Origin: Desulfocarbo sp964620595
GTDB taxonomy: Bacteria; Desulfobacterota; Desulfarculia; Desulfarculales; Desulfarculaceae
Reading direction: 5' to 3'
Length of the DNA stretch: 64,000 nucleotides
Assembly: GCA_964620595.1 (NCBI GenBank)
Contig: CAZUHP010000004.1
Coordinates: 1 to 64,000 of the forward strand
Shown here: positions 1-8,334 of the stretch, one piece after another
Layout of the letters: the number at the start of each line of letters is the position of its first letter
Position numbering within the stretch: position 1 is the first letter of the stretch
Notes under the pieces: model-generated
Databases searched by the model: none
What the model was told of the DNA's origin: nothing
What the model saw: only the letters and a program-made list of their open reading frames with translations
Made by a program: the position numbers and the translations under genes

Positions 1-231
1 CTGTGGCACCACGAGGGCCGCCGGGCCCGCATGGGCGCGGCCATGATGGCCCCGGACTATGCCTGGTGGCACGGCTTCTACGAGTGCAAGCAACGCTACG
101 TCAAGTTCATGAAGGAAGCCGACCACCTGATCAAGACCGGCCAGAAGGCCTACGTGGCCCCGGTCTTCCCCGGCGCCACCGGCGACACCACCCGCCCGGT
201 CCAGCTCTTCGGGCCGGCCAAGAAAAAGTAA
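1..231 (+). CDS. C-terminus of a multiheme c-type cytochrome, HAO-like (partial)
   Basis: This is the last 76 codons of a gene that begins before the window; the frame is open from base 1. The tail contains GAAMMAPDYAWWHGFYECKQ, which resembles the C-terminal region of octaheme hydroxylamine-oxidoreductase-like cytochromes, where a conserved His and Tyr precede a Trp-His-Gly-x-Tyr/Phe-Glu stretch. No CxxCH heme motif lies in the visible part, so the assignment rests on this C-terminal signature alone. Such cytochromes work in the periplasm in nitrogen or other respiratory redox chemistry. A clear intrinsic terminator follows 20 bp after the stop, so this is the end of its transcript. Other multiheme cytochromes cannot be excluded. 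Confidence 0.45.
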   Translation: MWHHEGRRARMGAAMMAPDYAWWHGFYECKQRYVKFMKEADHLIKTGQKAYVAPVFPGATGDTTRPVQLFGPAKKK

Positions 232-250
232 CCCACTCCTCTTACACCCC

Positions 251-292
251 CCGCCCCCGCCTTGCCCCGGCAAGGCGGGGGCGGTATTTTTT
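251..292 (+). terminator. Intrinsic terminator after the cytochrome gene
   Basis: A perfect 14-bp GC stem (251-264 with 271-284) has a 6-nt loop and is followed by a T-rich tract (285-292). It lies 20 bp after the cytochrome stop and before the PflX-like gene, so it separates the two transcripts. Confidence 0.85.
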
Positions 293-360
293 GGGGGGTG
301 GGCGCCGGGTCCCTCCAGGGCGGGGAAGGCGGCGGCGCTCCACCGGGAGGAGCCTTTGCC

Positions 361-1293
361 ATGAGCCCCCAGCCAGAGGACTACCGCCGGGCGGCCCGCA
401 GCCTGCGCCGCTGGCTGCGCGCCTGCGTCATCTGCCCCCGCGCCTGCAAGGTGAACCGCCAGGAGGGCGAACGCGGCTTCTGCCGGGCCGGGGTCAAGGC
501 GGTGGTGAACACCGCCCAGCTCCACCACGGCGAGGAGCCGCCCATCAGCGGCAGCCAGGGCTCGGGCACCGTGTTTTTCGCGGGCTGCACCCTGGCCTGC
601 CGTTTTTGCCAGAACTACCAGATCAGCCAGGAGGGCTGGGGCGAGGAGCTGAGCACCGAGGACCTGGCCGCGGTGTTCCTGCGCCTGCAACTGAACGGGG
701 CCCACAACCTCAACCTGGTCACCCCCACCCCCCACCTGGTAGCCATCCTGGAGGCCCTGGCCCTGGCCCGGGAAAACGGCTTCAAGCTGCCGGTGGTGTA
801 CAACACCTCGGGCTACGAGCGCGCCGCCACCCTCCGCCGGCTGGAGGGCCTGGTGGAGATATACATGCCGGACTACAAGTACGCGGACGGGGCGGTGGCC
901 GCCCGGCTCTCCGAGGCGCCCAACTACGTGGAGCACTGCCGCGCGGCCCTGGCCGAGATGCACCGCCAGGTGGGACCCCTGCAAGTGGACGAGAGGGGGG
1001 TGGCCCAAAGGGGCCTGCTGGTGCGCCACCTGGTGCTCCCCCACAACCTCTCGGGCAGCGACCGGGTGCTGCCCGATTTGGTGCGCCTGGCCGGCCCCAG
1101 GGTGTGGGTGAGCCTCATGAGCCAGTACCACCCCATGTACAAGGCATGCGACGACCCCGAACTGGGCCGCCGGCTCACCGCGGCCGAATACCGCGCCGCC
1201 ACCGAGGCCCTGGAAGCGGCGGGCATAGAGAACGGCTTCGTGCAGGGCCTGGCCTCGGCCAACGGCGAGTACCTGCCCGGCTTCAAGCTGTAG
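361..1293 (+). CDS. Radical SAM protein, PflX / PFL-activating-enzyme-like
   Basis: The product is 310 aa. The ATG at 361 is chosen because GGGAGG lies just upstream; the frame also runs further upstream, but that part is low-complexity. The radical SAM cluster motif is CTLACRFC (C-x3-C-x2-C, residues about 79-86), followed by QNYQIS as in the PflX (COG1313) family. An additional N-terminal Cys pair (CVICPRAC, about residues 22-29) is typical of this group and may bind zinc or a second cluster. Family members resemble pyruvate formate-lyase activase, but their substrate is generally unknown. No glycyl-radical enzyme is visible nearby. It is probably monocistronic, because a terminator precedes it and a promoter-like sequence follows it. 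Confidence 0.85.
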   Translation: MSPQPEDYRRAARSLRRWLRACVICPRACKVNRQEGERGFCRAGVKAVVNTAQLHHGEEPPISGSQGSGTVFFAGCTLACRFCQNYQISQEGWGEELSTEDLAAVFLRLQLNGAHNLNLVTPTPHLVAILEALALARENGFKLPVVYNTSGYERAATLRRLEGLVEIYMPDYKYADGAVAARLSEAPNYVEHCRAALAEMHRQVGPLQVDERGVAQRGLLVRHLVLPHNLSGSDRVLPDLVRLAGPRVWVSLMSQYHPMYKACDDPELGRRLTAAEYRAATEALEAAGIENGFVQGLASANGEYLPGFKL

Positions 1294-1341
1294 GGCCGGG
1301 CCGGCCGGCGTCCGTCCCGGCCCTGCGAATCCGGTTTTCCC

Positions 1342-1369
1342 TTGCCGCGCTGGTGTGATTATATAGAAT
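1342..1369 (+). promoter_or_regulatory. Putative sigma-70 promoter of the aminotransferase gene
   Basis: TTGCCG (1342-1347), a 16-bp spacer and TAGAAT (1364-1369) sit in a short AT-rich patch within otherwise extreme GC sequence. The start codon is about 110 bp downstream, past the C/G-rich tract at 1385-1470. Confidence 0.35.
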
Positions 1370-1384
1370 TACGCCTCGCCACCC

Positions 1385-1470
1385 TCGCCCCCCCCTCGCC
1401 CCCCTGTCCCCGGCCGGGGCAGGCGGGCAGGAGCGGGCGGGCCGGAGCGGGCAGGCCGGAGCAGGCAGGC
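1385..1470. repeat. C-tract/G-tract low-complexity region
   Basis: C-runs (units like CTCGCCCCCC) turn into GGGCAGG/GCCGGAGCGGGCAGG imperfect direct repeats. It is a diverged relative of the GTCGCCCCCC family seen elsewhere in the window and lies in the 5' leader of the aminotransferase. Confidence 0.5.
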
Positions 1471-1482
1471 GCGAGGAGAATC

Positions 1483-2649
1483 ATGGGAATCAGCGAGCGG
1501 GCCAAAGCCATACCCCCCTTCATCGTGATGGATGTCCTGGAGCGGGCCCAGGAACTGGAGGCCCAGGGACGCAGCATCATCCACCTGGAGGTGGGCGAGC
1601 CGGACTTCGACACGCCCCCGTGCGTGAAGGAGGCGGCCCGCCGCGCCCTGGAGCAGAACCGCACCCACTACACTCACTCCCTGGGCCTGATGGAGCTGAG
1701 GCAGGCCATTGCCGAGGACTACCGCCGGCGCTACGGGGTGGAGGTGGACCCGGCCCGGATCATGGTGACCAGCGGCACCAGCCCGGCCATGCTGCTCATG
1801 TTCGCGGCCCTTTTGGAGACGGGCGAGGAGGTGATAATCTCCGACCCGGCCTATGCCTGCTATCCCAACTTCATCAACTTCGTGGGGGGCGAGGTGGTGC
1901 GGGTGCCGGTGAGCGAGGACGACGCCTTCCAGTACCGGCCCGAGGAGATAGCCAAGCGGCTGACCCCCCGCACCAAGGCGATAGTGATCAACTCGCCGGC
2001 CAACCCCACCGGCCAGCTCCTGGGCCCGGAGCGCATGCAGGCCATCGCCGAGCTGGCGCCGGGCCGGGAGGGGCCGCCCTACGTGGTGAGCGACGAGATA
2101 TACCACGGCCTGGTGTACGAGGGTTCGGAGCACAGCATCCTGGAGTACACGGACAACGCCTTCGTGCTGAACGGCTTTTCCAAGCTGTACGCCATGACCG
2201 GCTGGCGCCTGGGCTACCTCATCGTGCCGCCCCACTACCTGCGGCCCTTGCAGAAGATGCACCAGAACTTCGCCATCTGCGCGCCCTCGGTGTCCCAATG
2301 GGCCGGCCTGGCCGCCCTCAGCGACCCCCGGGCCGCGGCTGAGGTGGAGCGCATGCGGAGCCGCTACAACGCCCGCCGCCTGCGCCTGGTGGAGGGGCTC
2401 AAGGAGCTGGGCCTAGGCATCGAGGTGACCCCCACCGGCGCCTTCTACGTGCTGGCCCGAGCCGACCATATCGACCCGGACGACTACCGCCTGGCCTTCG
2501 ACATACTGGAAAAGGCCGGGGTGGCGGTCACCCCGGGGCGGGACTTCGGCCCGGGCGGAGAGGGCTACCTCCGCTTCTCCTATGCCAACAACCTGGCCAA
2601 CATCGAAGAAGGACTGAGCCGCCTGGCCGATTACCTGGCCCGGCGCTGA
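1483..2649 (+). CDS. Class I/II PLP-dependent aminotransferase
   Basis: The product is 388 aa, starting at an ATG preceded by GAGGAGAATC. It has the fold-type I aminotransferase landmarks in order: N-terminal GEPDFDTP (about 38-45), SPANPTG (171-177), SDEIY (203-207), the PLP lysine K234 in GFSKLYAMTGWRLGY and a C-terminal YLRFSYA carrying the substrate-carboxylate Arg. It would transfer an amino group between an amino acid and a 2-oxo acid in the cytoplasm. The sequence looks closest to the aspartate/alanine aminotransferase group, but the substrate cannot be read from motifs. The next gene is convergent and a bidirectional hairpin separates them. Confidence 0.88.
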   Translation: MGISERAKAIPPFIVMDVLERAQELEAQGRSIIHLEVGEPDFDTPPCVKEAARRALEQNRTHYTHSLGLMELRQAIAEDYRRRYGVEVDPARIMVTSGTSPAMLLMFAALLETGEEVIISDPAYACYPNFINFVGGEVVRVPVSEDDAFQYRPEEIAKRLTPRTKAIVINSPANPTGQLLGPERMQAIAELAPGREGPPYVVSDEIYHGLVYEGSEHSILEYTDNAFVLNGFSKLYAMTGWRLGYLIVPPHYLRPLQKMHQNFAICAPSVSQWAGLAALSDPRAAAEVERMRSRYNARRLRLVEGLKELGLGIEVTPTGAFYVLARADHIDPDDYRLAFDILEKAGVAVTPGRDFGPGGEGYLRFSYANNLANIEEGLSRLADYLARR

Positions 2650-2661
2650 GCGCCGCCAGCG

Positions 2662-2700
2662 CAAAAGAGCGGCCAGGCCCAGGGCCCGGCCGCTCTTTTG
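2662..2700. terminator. Bidirectional intrinsic terminator
   Basis: A perfect 13-bp inverted repeat CAAAAGAGCGGCC...GGCCGCTCTTTTG provides a stem plus A/T tracts on both sides. It lies between the convergent aminotransferase and DUF4412-like genes and should stop transcription from both. Confidence 0.85.
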
Positions 2701-2724
2701 TATATCGGGGACAAAAGCGGGAAG

Positions 2725-3357
2725 CTACCTGCCCTGCCTGCCGCCCCTGCCGCCCATGCCGCCCGGCATGCCGCCACCCATGCCTCCGCCCATGCCCTTG
2801 GGCATCTGGAACTTGCGGTAGCCGGCCGGCACCTTGAACAGGGAATCGCTGATCCCGCCCTCCTTGATGTTGGAGAGCCGCATCTCGTTCTGGCCGGTGG
2901 GGGTCTGGGCCATGGTCTTGAGGGGGAACTTCAGCTTGGGCGACACCCACACCTTGCCCTTGCCGTCCTTGTCCTCCTGGAGCTGGTACACGTCGCACTT
3001 GTAGCCCGCCACGGTCTCGCTGCCCACCTTCTTGGCGTTGGGCGGAGCCCCGTCCTTGAACTTGCGGATGTCCTGGATGGTGGCGTCGTCCAGGTTCTGG
3101 TGCTCCACGTACATCTTCTGGGCGGGCATCAGGGTGTACATCTTGCCGGTGGCCAGGTTGACGATGTTGACCACCTTGCCGCCCGGTATGTTCATCTCCA
3201 TGCGCTGGTTGTCGCCCTTGACGTAGATCTTGCCGGTCATCTGGTGGCCGCCGCCGCTCATGAGCACATCGGCCGAGAACTCCGCCGCCGCCGCGGGCAG
3301 GGCGCAAAGCAGGGCGGCCATCACCAAGAGCATCACCAAGTTGAATTTACGGAGCAT
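2725..3357 (-). CDS. Secreted DUF4412-like protein with Gly/Met-rich tail
   Basis: The product is 210 aa. The ATG at 3357 is preceded by GAGGAAGGATAC and opens a clear Sec signal peptide (MLRKFNLVMLLVMAALL, cleavage near AAA-AE). The mature part has GHQMTGKIYVKGDNQRMEM and YTLMPAQKMYVEH, the beta-strand pattern of DUF4412/LolA-like periplasmic proteins that read out as outer-membrane lipoprotein-sorting-type folds. The last 25 residues are almost entirely Gly, Met and Arg (GMGGGMGGGMPGGMGG), which may be a metal-binding or flexible tail. Function is unknown. It is transcribed alone. Confidence 0.6.
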   Translation of the reverse strand: MLRKFNLVMLLVMAALLCALPAAAAEFSADVLMSGGGHQMTGKIYVKGDNQRMEMNIPGGKVVNIVNLATGKMYTLMPAQKMYVEHQNLDDATIQDIRKFKDGAPPNAKKVGSETVAGYKCDVYQLQEDKDGKGKVWVSPKLKFPLKTMAQTPTGQNEMRLSNIKEGGISDSLFKVPAGYRKFQMPKGMGGGMGGGMPGGMGGRGGRQGR

Positions 3358-3411
3358 GTATCCTTCCTCGCTTTCTTTACGGGACATGTGGTTGCTTCGG
3401 GCTTGGTCACC

Positions 3412-3448
3412 GGCCGCCCCGGCTTGCGGGGCGGCCCTTCCAATTATA
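3412..3448 (-). promoter_or_regulatory. -10 box and 5' hairpin of the DUF4412-like gene
   Basis: On the minus strand a perfect TATAAT (3448-3443) lacks a good -35. It would start transcription near 3436, exactly where a perfect 10-bp GC hairpin begins (3427-3436 with 3412-3421). The mRNA would therefore start with a stable stem-loop. Confidence 0.35.
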
Positions 3449-3503
3449 CCCCACGCCAGGCGCCGACACCCTCCCCTCTACGGCCCCCCCCACGCCCCCG
3501 GTG

Positions 3504-3532
3504 TTGGTCAACCGCGGGCCCGAGGTTATAAT
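3504..3532 (+). promoter_or_regulatory. Promoter of engB, leaderless geometry
   Basis: TTGGTC (3504-3509), a 17-bp spacer and a perfect TATAAT (3527-3532). The engB ATG begins 6 nt after TATAAT, where the transcript would be expected to start. No Shine-Dalgarno sequence precedes the ATG. Confidence 0.55.
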
Positions 3533-3538
3533 GGCGCC

Positions 3539-4138
3539 ATGGCTTTGAACCTATCCAACCCCCAGTTCATCACCTCGGCGGTCAAGCCCTCGGGCTACCC
3601 CCCGCCGGGGCCGCCGGAGATCGCCTTTGCCGGGCGCTCCAACGTGGGCAAGTCGTCCCTGATCAACGCCCTGGTCCGGCGCAGGAAACTGGTCAAGGTC
3701 TCCTCCACGCCCGGGCGCACCCAGCTCATCAACTTCTTCAGCGTGGCCGGCGACCGGCTGCGCCTGGTGGATCTGCCCGGCTACGGCTTTGCCAAGGTGC
3801 CGCGCAAGGTAAAGGCGGGCTGGCAACGCATGGTGGAGTCCTACCTCACCGGCCGGCCCACCCTGGCGGGGGTGGTGGTGATCCTGGACATCCGGCGCGA
3901 GCCCACGGCCGACGACCGCATGCTCCTGGATTTCCTGGCCGCGCACCGGCTGCCCGCGGTGATCGTGGTGACCAAGGCGGACAAGCTCTCCAACAACCAG
4001 CGCGCCTCGCGCCTGGCCAAGCTGCGGCCCGCGCTCAAGGCCTTTGACCCGGAGTTCGTGGCCTTCTCCGCAGTGAGCGGGCTGGGCCGCGCCCAGCTCC
4101 TCAAGCGGCTGGAGGAGCTGCTGCCGGCCAAGGGTTAG
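3539..4138 (+). CDS. engB: Ribosome-biogenesis GTPase EngB/YsxC (YihA)
   Basis: The product is 199 aa, the usual length for the family. G1 is GRSNVGKSS (32-40), followed by a switch region TPGRTQLINFF, G3 DLPGYG and G4 TKAD, which is the TrmE-Era-EngA-EngB septation GTPase pattern. EngB assists late assembly of the 50S ribosomal subunit in the cytoplasm. The ATG at 3539 matches the family N-terminus (NPQFITSAVKP...PPEIAFAGRSN); it has no Shine-Dalgarno and a consensus -10 just upstream, so the mRNA may be leaderless. It is convergent with ntrX. Confidence 0.93.
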   Translation: MALNLSNPQFITSAVKPSGYPPPGPPEIAFAGRSNVGKSSLINALVRRRKLVKVSSTPGRTQLINFFSVAGDRLRLVDLPGYGFAKVPRKVKAGWQRMVESYLTGRPTLAGVVVILDIRREPTADDRMLLDFLAAHRLPAVIVVTKADKLSNNQRASRLAKLRPALKAFDPEFVAFSAVSGLGRAQLLKRLEELLPAKG

Positions 4139-4180
4139 CCGCGCCCGGTCGGCACCCTCCCCCGGCATCCGACAACACCT

Positions 4181-4283
4181 GCCCCCGCCGCCGCCCCCGT
4201 CGCCCCCCCGCCGCCCCCCCGTCGCCGCCCCCCGTCGCCCCCCCGTCGCCGCCCCCCGTCGCCCCCCGTTGCCCCCCGTTGCC
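4181..4283. repeat. GTCGCCCCCC-type repeat array between engB and ntrX
   Basis: About ten degenerate copies of a 10-13 bp unit (GTCGCCCCCC, GTCGCCGCCCCCC, later GTTGCCCCCC) abut the ntrX stop codon between two convergent 3' ends. Read along ntrX the array is G-rich (GGGGGGCGAC), with G-tracts separated by 3-7 nt. Confidence 0.8.
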
Positions 4284-4285
4284 GG

Positions 4286-5656
4286 CTAGTCGCCGTTGCG
4301 CTCGGTCTTGATGCCCAGGGCCTTGAGCTTCTTGTGCAGGTGGGAGCGTTCCAGGCCCACGGCCTCGGCGGTCTGGCTCACGTTGCCCCCGTACCTGGCC
4401 AGTTGCTCTTCCAGGTAGAGCTTCTCGAACTGGGCCCGGGCCTGCTTGAAATCGCCCATGCCCAGGGCCTTGGCCAGGCCGCCGGGAGAGGGCGGGGCCT
4501 CGCCCAGGAAGCCGGCCAGCTCCGGGGCGCCGATCTCCTGCTCCGGGCAGAGGATGAACAGGCGTTCCACCAGGTTCTTGAGTTCGCGCACGTTGCCCGG
4601 CCAGGGCTGGGCCTTGAGCATCTCCAGGGCCTCGGGGGTGAAGCGCTTGGGCTCCTGGTGCAGCTTGCCGGCCAGCTCGGCCATGAACTCGCGGCACAGC
4701 TCCGGGATGTCCTCGCGCCGCTCGCGCAGGGGGGGCACCTGGATGGGAATCACGTTAAGCCGGTAGTAGAGGTCCTCGCGGAAGCGGCCGGCCTTGATCT
4801 CGGCGGGCAGGTCCTTGTTGGTGGCGGCCAGGACCCGCACGTTGACCGCGATGGTCTTGGTGCCGCCCACCCGCTCGAAGCGCTGCTCCTGGAGGATGCG
4901 CAGGATCTTGGCCTGGGTCTTGAGGCTCATGTCGCCGATCTCGTCCAGGAAGAGGGTGCCGCCGTTGGCCAGGTCGAACTTGCCCCGCTTGCGGCCGGCC
5001 GCGCCGGTGAAGGCCCCCTTCTCGTGGCCGAACAGCTCGCTCTCGATAAGCTCCTCGGGGATGGCCGCGCAGTTCACGTCCACCAGGGGTCCCTTGGCGC
5101 GGGGGCTATGGCGGTGGATGGCGTGGGCCACCAGCTCCTTGCCGGTGCCGTTTTCGCCGGTGATGAGCACCCAGCTATCCGAGGGGCCCACCCGCTCGAT
5201 GGCCCGGCGCAGGTTCTCTATGGCCGGGCTGTGGCCGGTCAGGCGGGGAGGCTCGCTCTTGGCCCTGAGGAGCAGGTTCTGTTCGGCCAGGCGGCTGAAC
5301 TCCAGGGCGTTGCGCACCGAGAGCAGTATCTTGTCCATGTCCAGGGGTTTTTCGATGAAGTCATAGGCCCCCAGCTTGGTGGCCTTGACCGCGGTTTCCA
5401 CGGTGCCGTGGCCCGAGATCATGATCACCGGCAGGCCGGTCCAGCGCTGCTTTATCAGCTCCAGCACCTCCATGCCGTCCTTGCCCGGCATCCAGATGTC
5501 CAGGAGCACCAGGTCGGGGGCTTCCTCCTCCACGGCCTTGAGGGCCTGCTCGCCGTCGTGGGCCGAGGTGACCTCGTAGCCCTCGTCCGCGAGGATTCCC
5601 TCCAGGGAGGCGCAGATGGATTTCTCGTCGTCCACGATTAGTATGTGACCGCTCAT
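4286..5656 (-). CDS. ntrX: NtrX-like sigma-54-dependent response regulator
   Basis: The product is 456 aa with three domains. The receiver (1-120) has D9, D10 and phospho-acceptor D53 in LLDIWMPGKDG. The AAA+ sigma-54 activation domain (about 140-370) has Walker A GENGTGKE and the sigma-54 contact loop GAFTGA. The C-terminal Fis-type helix-turn-helix is about 415-450. It should bind upstream sites and drive sigma-54 promoters. It lies 35 bp after ntrY, its likely kinase. The nearest sigma-54 promoter in the window precedes lpxC, one gene upstream. The 3' end abuts a G-rich repeat array. NtrX versus another NtrC-family subclass is inferred from the NtrY-type partner. Confidence 0.88.
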   Translation of the reverse strand: MSGHILIVDDEKSICASLEGILADEGYEVTSAHDGEQALKAVEEEAPDLVLLDIWMPGKDGMEVLELIKQRWTGLPVIMISGHGTVETAVKATKLGAYDFIEKPLDMDKILLSVRNALEFSRLAEQNLLLRAKSEPPRLTGHSPAIENLRRAIERVGPSDSWVLITGENGTGKELVAHAIHRHSPRAKGPLVDVNCAAIPEELIESELFGHEKGAFTGAAGRKRGKFDLANGGTLFLDEIGDMSLKTQAKILRILQEQRFERVGGTKTIAVNVRVLAATNKDLPAEIKAGRFREDLYYRLNVIPIQVPPLRERREDIPELCREFMAELAGKLHQEPKRFTPEALEMLKAQPWPGNVRELKNLVERLFILCPEQEIGAPELAGFLGEAPPSPGGLAKALGMGDFKQARAQFEKLYLEEQLARYGGNVSQTAEAVGLERSHLHKKLKALGIKTERNGD

Positions 5657-5691
5657 GCCGTCTCCATGGCCCGCAGGCTACCCGCCGCCTG

Positions 5692-7956
5692 TCACACGGC
5701 CTCCAGGCTGCCCAGCCGGGCGCCCCGGGCCGGCAGCTCGATGATGATGCGGGTTCCCACCGGCTGGTTGTCCTGCACCCGTATGTAGCCGTTGTGGTCG
5801 GCCACGATGGTGCTCACGATGCTGAGCCCCAGGCCAGTGCCGCCCTTTTTGGTGGAGAAGTAGGGTTCGAACATGCGGAGGCGGTATTCCGGCGGCACCC
5901 CGGGGCCGCTGTCCTCCACCTCCAGGCGCACGATCTTGAGTATCTCGTCGTAGGAGAGGCGCACCACCACCTGGCGGGGCGGCTCCACGGTCTCCACCGC
6001 GGCCACGGCGTTGTCCAGGAGGTTGATGAGCACCCGGGACATCTGTTCGCGGTCCAGGTCGAAGACCGGTATCTCGCCCTCGCGCTCCAGCTCGAAGCTG
6101 ATTTCGGCGTGGCCGCCGCGGTAGAGGGCCAGGACCTCCTCGGCGATGGCGGCGAGGTCGCCGGGGGCCAGGTGCACCGAAGGCAGGCGGGCGAAGGTGG
6201 AGAATTCGTTGACCAGGCGGCGGAGTTCCTCCACCTGGCGCACGATGGTGGCGGTGCATTCCTTGAACACGGTCTCATCGGGCCCCATCTGCTCGCCGTA
6301 GCGGCGGATGAGGCGCTGGGCAGAGAGCTTGATGGGGGTGAGGGGGTTTTTGACCTCGTGGGCGATGCGCCGGGCCACCTCGCGCCAGGCGGCCATGCGC
6401 TGGGCCTTTTCCAGCTCGGTCAGGTCTTCGAACACCACCACCATGCCCAGGTTCTTGCCCGCCTCGTCGCGCAGGAAGCCCAGGTGCACCATGAGGCTCA
6501 GGGGCTCGCCGCCCACGCTGAGGCGTATCTGCTTGCCCACCGTGCCCCGGCTGCCCGGCACCAGGCCCATGAGCATGCGCTCCACCATGTCGATCTGCTC
6601 GGAGGAGAGGAGCTGGCGCCAGTGGCGGCCCAGCACGGATTCGGCCTGCACCTTCAGGAGGCGCTCGGCCGAGGGGTTGAAGGTGGTGACCAGCCCCTTG
6701 GCGTCCACCGCCACCACGCCGGCGGCCACGCTCTTGAGCACGATTTCCATGTAGCGCCGCCGCTGCTCCAGCTCCAGGTTGGTGCGGCGCATCTCGTCCT
6801 GGGCCTCGTCCAGGCGGGCCTTGCTGGTCTTGAGGTCGGCGGTCATGCGGTTGAAGGCGTTGACCAGGGTGCCGATCTCGTCCGGCCCTTCCAGGTCGAT
6901 GAAGAAGTCATAGTCCCCGCCGGCGATGCGCTGGGTGCCCTGGGCCAGCTCCATGAGGGGCACGGTGATGGTCTTGGCCAGGTGAAAGCCGAACCAGGTG
7001 GCGGCGAAGATGATGAGCAGGGTGACGATGGACAGGGTGATGTACTGGTTGGTCTTGATGGGCTGCTTGACGGCCTTGAGCTGGCGGTAACCCTCCAGAC
7101 CCTTGTTGATGCCGCTTATCTTGGCCAGGGCGCCGGGGGGCAGCAGCTTGAAGGCCGCCACCGCGCCGCGCACCTGCCCCCCCCTTTTCACCGGCTGCAC
7201 CGCGGCCACGAAGTCGCCGGTGGGCGCGGGTTGCAGGTGGGCCAGGGGCTGGCCCTGGGTGAGCACTCGGCTCACCAGGTCCAGGGGGAACGCCTGCAAG
7301 TGGCTGATATGGGTGCCGCTCTGGGTGGCGACCGCGGACTCGGTGAGTTCGGCGCTGAACACCCGCACCGCAGCCAGGCCGTAACGCTCGCGGCGGGCCT
7401 CGATGAACTTGGTGAGCGCCGGGGAGGGCCGGTCCAGACTCAGGCCCTTGGCCTCCAGCTCCCTGGCCAGCTCGGCGGCGAAGCGGGCGGTGGAGTCGGT
7501 GATCTGCTTGTTGTAGGCCTGGCTCACCTCCACCGCCTCCAGCAGGGAGCGCTCCACCTGGGCGCTGAACCAGTACTCCATGGAGGTGCCCACGAACTGG
7601 AAGGCGGCGAAGAAAAGCAGGATGGTGGGGGCCAGGGAGAGGATGACGAAGGTGACCACCAGCTTGGTACGCAGCCGCGCGCCCAGCACCCCCCGCCGCC
7701 GCTCCACGGTGAGCTTGAGCAGGTTCCTGAGCACCAGGAAGATAAGCAGCAGGAGCAGAAGGGCGTTGAGGTTGATCAGGGCAAAGACCAAGAGGGAAGA
7801 GCCCAAGGGCAAATCGCCGCCCAGCTCGACCACCTGGGTCTCGAGGTAGGTTATGGCCGCCACCACCACCAGCAGCACCGCAATGATGATGCGCTCCCGC
7901 TTGCGGCGGGCCATCTCCTTGCTGCGCTGTTCGGCAAGCTGGGAGTCGGTGGCCAT
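5692..7956 (-). CDS. ntrY: NtrY-like membrane sensor histidine kinase
   Basis: The product is 754 aa. The ATG at 7956 is preferred over a TTG at 7995, which has no ribosome site. Transmembrane helices near the N-terminus (about 20-40, 60-85, 100-130) precede a periplasmic sensor segment and another helix at about 310-335. A HAMP domain (LAKTITVPLMELAQGTQ), a PAS domain and HisKA with H-box RIAHEVKNPLTPIKL follow, then a HATPase with N, G1 (DSGPGVP) and G2 (KGGTGLGL) boxes. It would phosphorylate NtrX. NtrYX systems are known to respond to nitrogen, redox or envelope state; the signal here is unknown. It has its own promoter-like sequence downstream of the lpxC terminator. Confidence 0.9.
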   Translation of the reverse strand: MATDSQLAEQRSKEMARRKRERIIIAVLLVVVAAITYLETQVVELGGDLPLGSSLLVFALINLNALLLLLLIFLVLRNLLKLTVERRRGVLGARLRTKLVVTFVILSLAPTILLFFAAFQFVGTSMEYWFSAQVERSLLEAVEVSQAYNKQITDSTARFAAELARELEAKGLSLDRPSPALTKFIEARRERYGLAAVRVFSAELTESAVATQSGTHISHLQAFPLDLVSRVLTQGQPLAHLQPAPTGDFVAAVQPVKRGGQVRGAVAAFKLLPPGALAKISGINKGLEGYRQLKAVKQPIKTNQYITLSIVTLLIIFAATWFGFHLAKTITVPLMELAQGTQRIAGGDYDFFIDLEGPDEIGTLVNAFNRMTADLKTSKARLDEAQDEMRRTNLELEQRRRYMEIVLKSVAAGVVAVDAKGLVTTFNPSAERLLKVQAESVLGRHWRQLLSSEQIDMVERMLMGLVPGSRGTVGKQIRLSVGGEPLSLMVHLGFLRDEAGKNLGMVVVFEDLTELEKAQRMAAWREVARRIAHEVKNPLTPIKLSAQRLIRRYGEQMGPDETVFKECTATIVRQVEELRRLVNEFSTFARLPSVHLAPGDLAAIAEEVLALYRGGHAEISFELEREGEIPVFDLDREQMSRVLINLLDNAVAAVETVEPPRQVVVRLSYDEILKIVRLEVEDSGPGVPPEYRLRMFEPYFSTKKGGTGLGLSIVSTIVADHNGYIRVQDNQPVGTRIIIELPARGARLGSLEAV

Positions 7957-8007
7957 GGCAGTCCCTGCACCCCCGGGGTTTGGGAGGAGAATCAAAACTA
8001 GACTGCT

Positions 8008-8036
8008 ATGTTACGGTAGCCGGGAGTTTGTGGCAA
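8008..8036 (-). promoter_or_regulatory. Putative sigma-70 promoter of ntrYX
   Basis: Minus strand: TTGCCA (8036-8031), a 17-bp spacer and TAACAT (8013-8008), giving a start near 8001 and a leader of about 45 nt before the ntrY ATG. It lies between the lpxC terminator and ntrY, so ntrYX may be transcribed independently of lpxC. Confidence 0.45.
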
Positions 8037-8087
8037 GGCTTTGGGGAGGGATGCCGGCAGGATGGGCCAGACCAGGCCTGCGCCCAT

Positions 8088-8111
8088 AAGAAAAAGGCTC
8101 CTTCCGGAGCC
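8088..8111 (-). terminator. Intrinsic terminator downstream of lpxC
   Basis: Minus strand: GGCTCC-GGAA-GGAGCC followed directly by TTTTTC. The tetraloop hairpin and U-tract are typical. The about 220 bp between the lpxC stop and this site is transcribed, G-rich repeat sequence. Confidence 0.8.
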
Positions 8112-8230
8112 CCTGCCTGGTCCTTCTGATCCGCGCCGCCGCCTGGCTCGCTGCCTCGGCTCTCTTGCGACGCCCTCGATACCCCCCTTTTGCTCCTTTG
8201 CTTCCGGGGTCCCTCTCCCCCGCAGCCCTC

Positions 8231-8332
8231 GTGGCCCCCTGTAGCCCCGTTGGCCCCTTGGCCCCCTTTGGCCCTCTCTGCCCCTCTGCCCTCTCCTGGC
8301 CTCTCTGGCCCCCTTAGCCCCCTTGGTAGGCT
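8231..8332. repeat. Degenerate GGCCCCCTT/GGCCCTCT repeat 3' of lpxC
   Basis: Imperfect direct repeats of 8-11 bp (GGCCCCCTTT, TGGCCCCTTG, GGCCCTCTCT) fill the stretch right after the lpxC stop codon. On the lpxC coding strand they read as G-tracts separated by CC or CA. The 378-bp gap between ntrY and lpxC holds this repeat, the lpxC terminator and the ntrY promoter, and no convincing gene. Confidence 0.65.
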
Positions 8333-8334
8333 CC

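Noticed and set aside
5794..8001. 735-codon plus-strand open frame opposite ntrY
   Set aside because: Composition is His/Gly/Ala-rich as expected for the antisense of a GC-rich gene; ntrY on the other strand has full kinase motifs.
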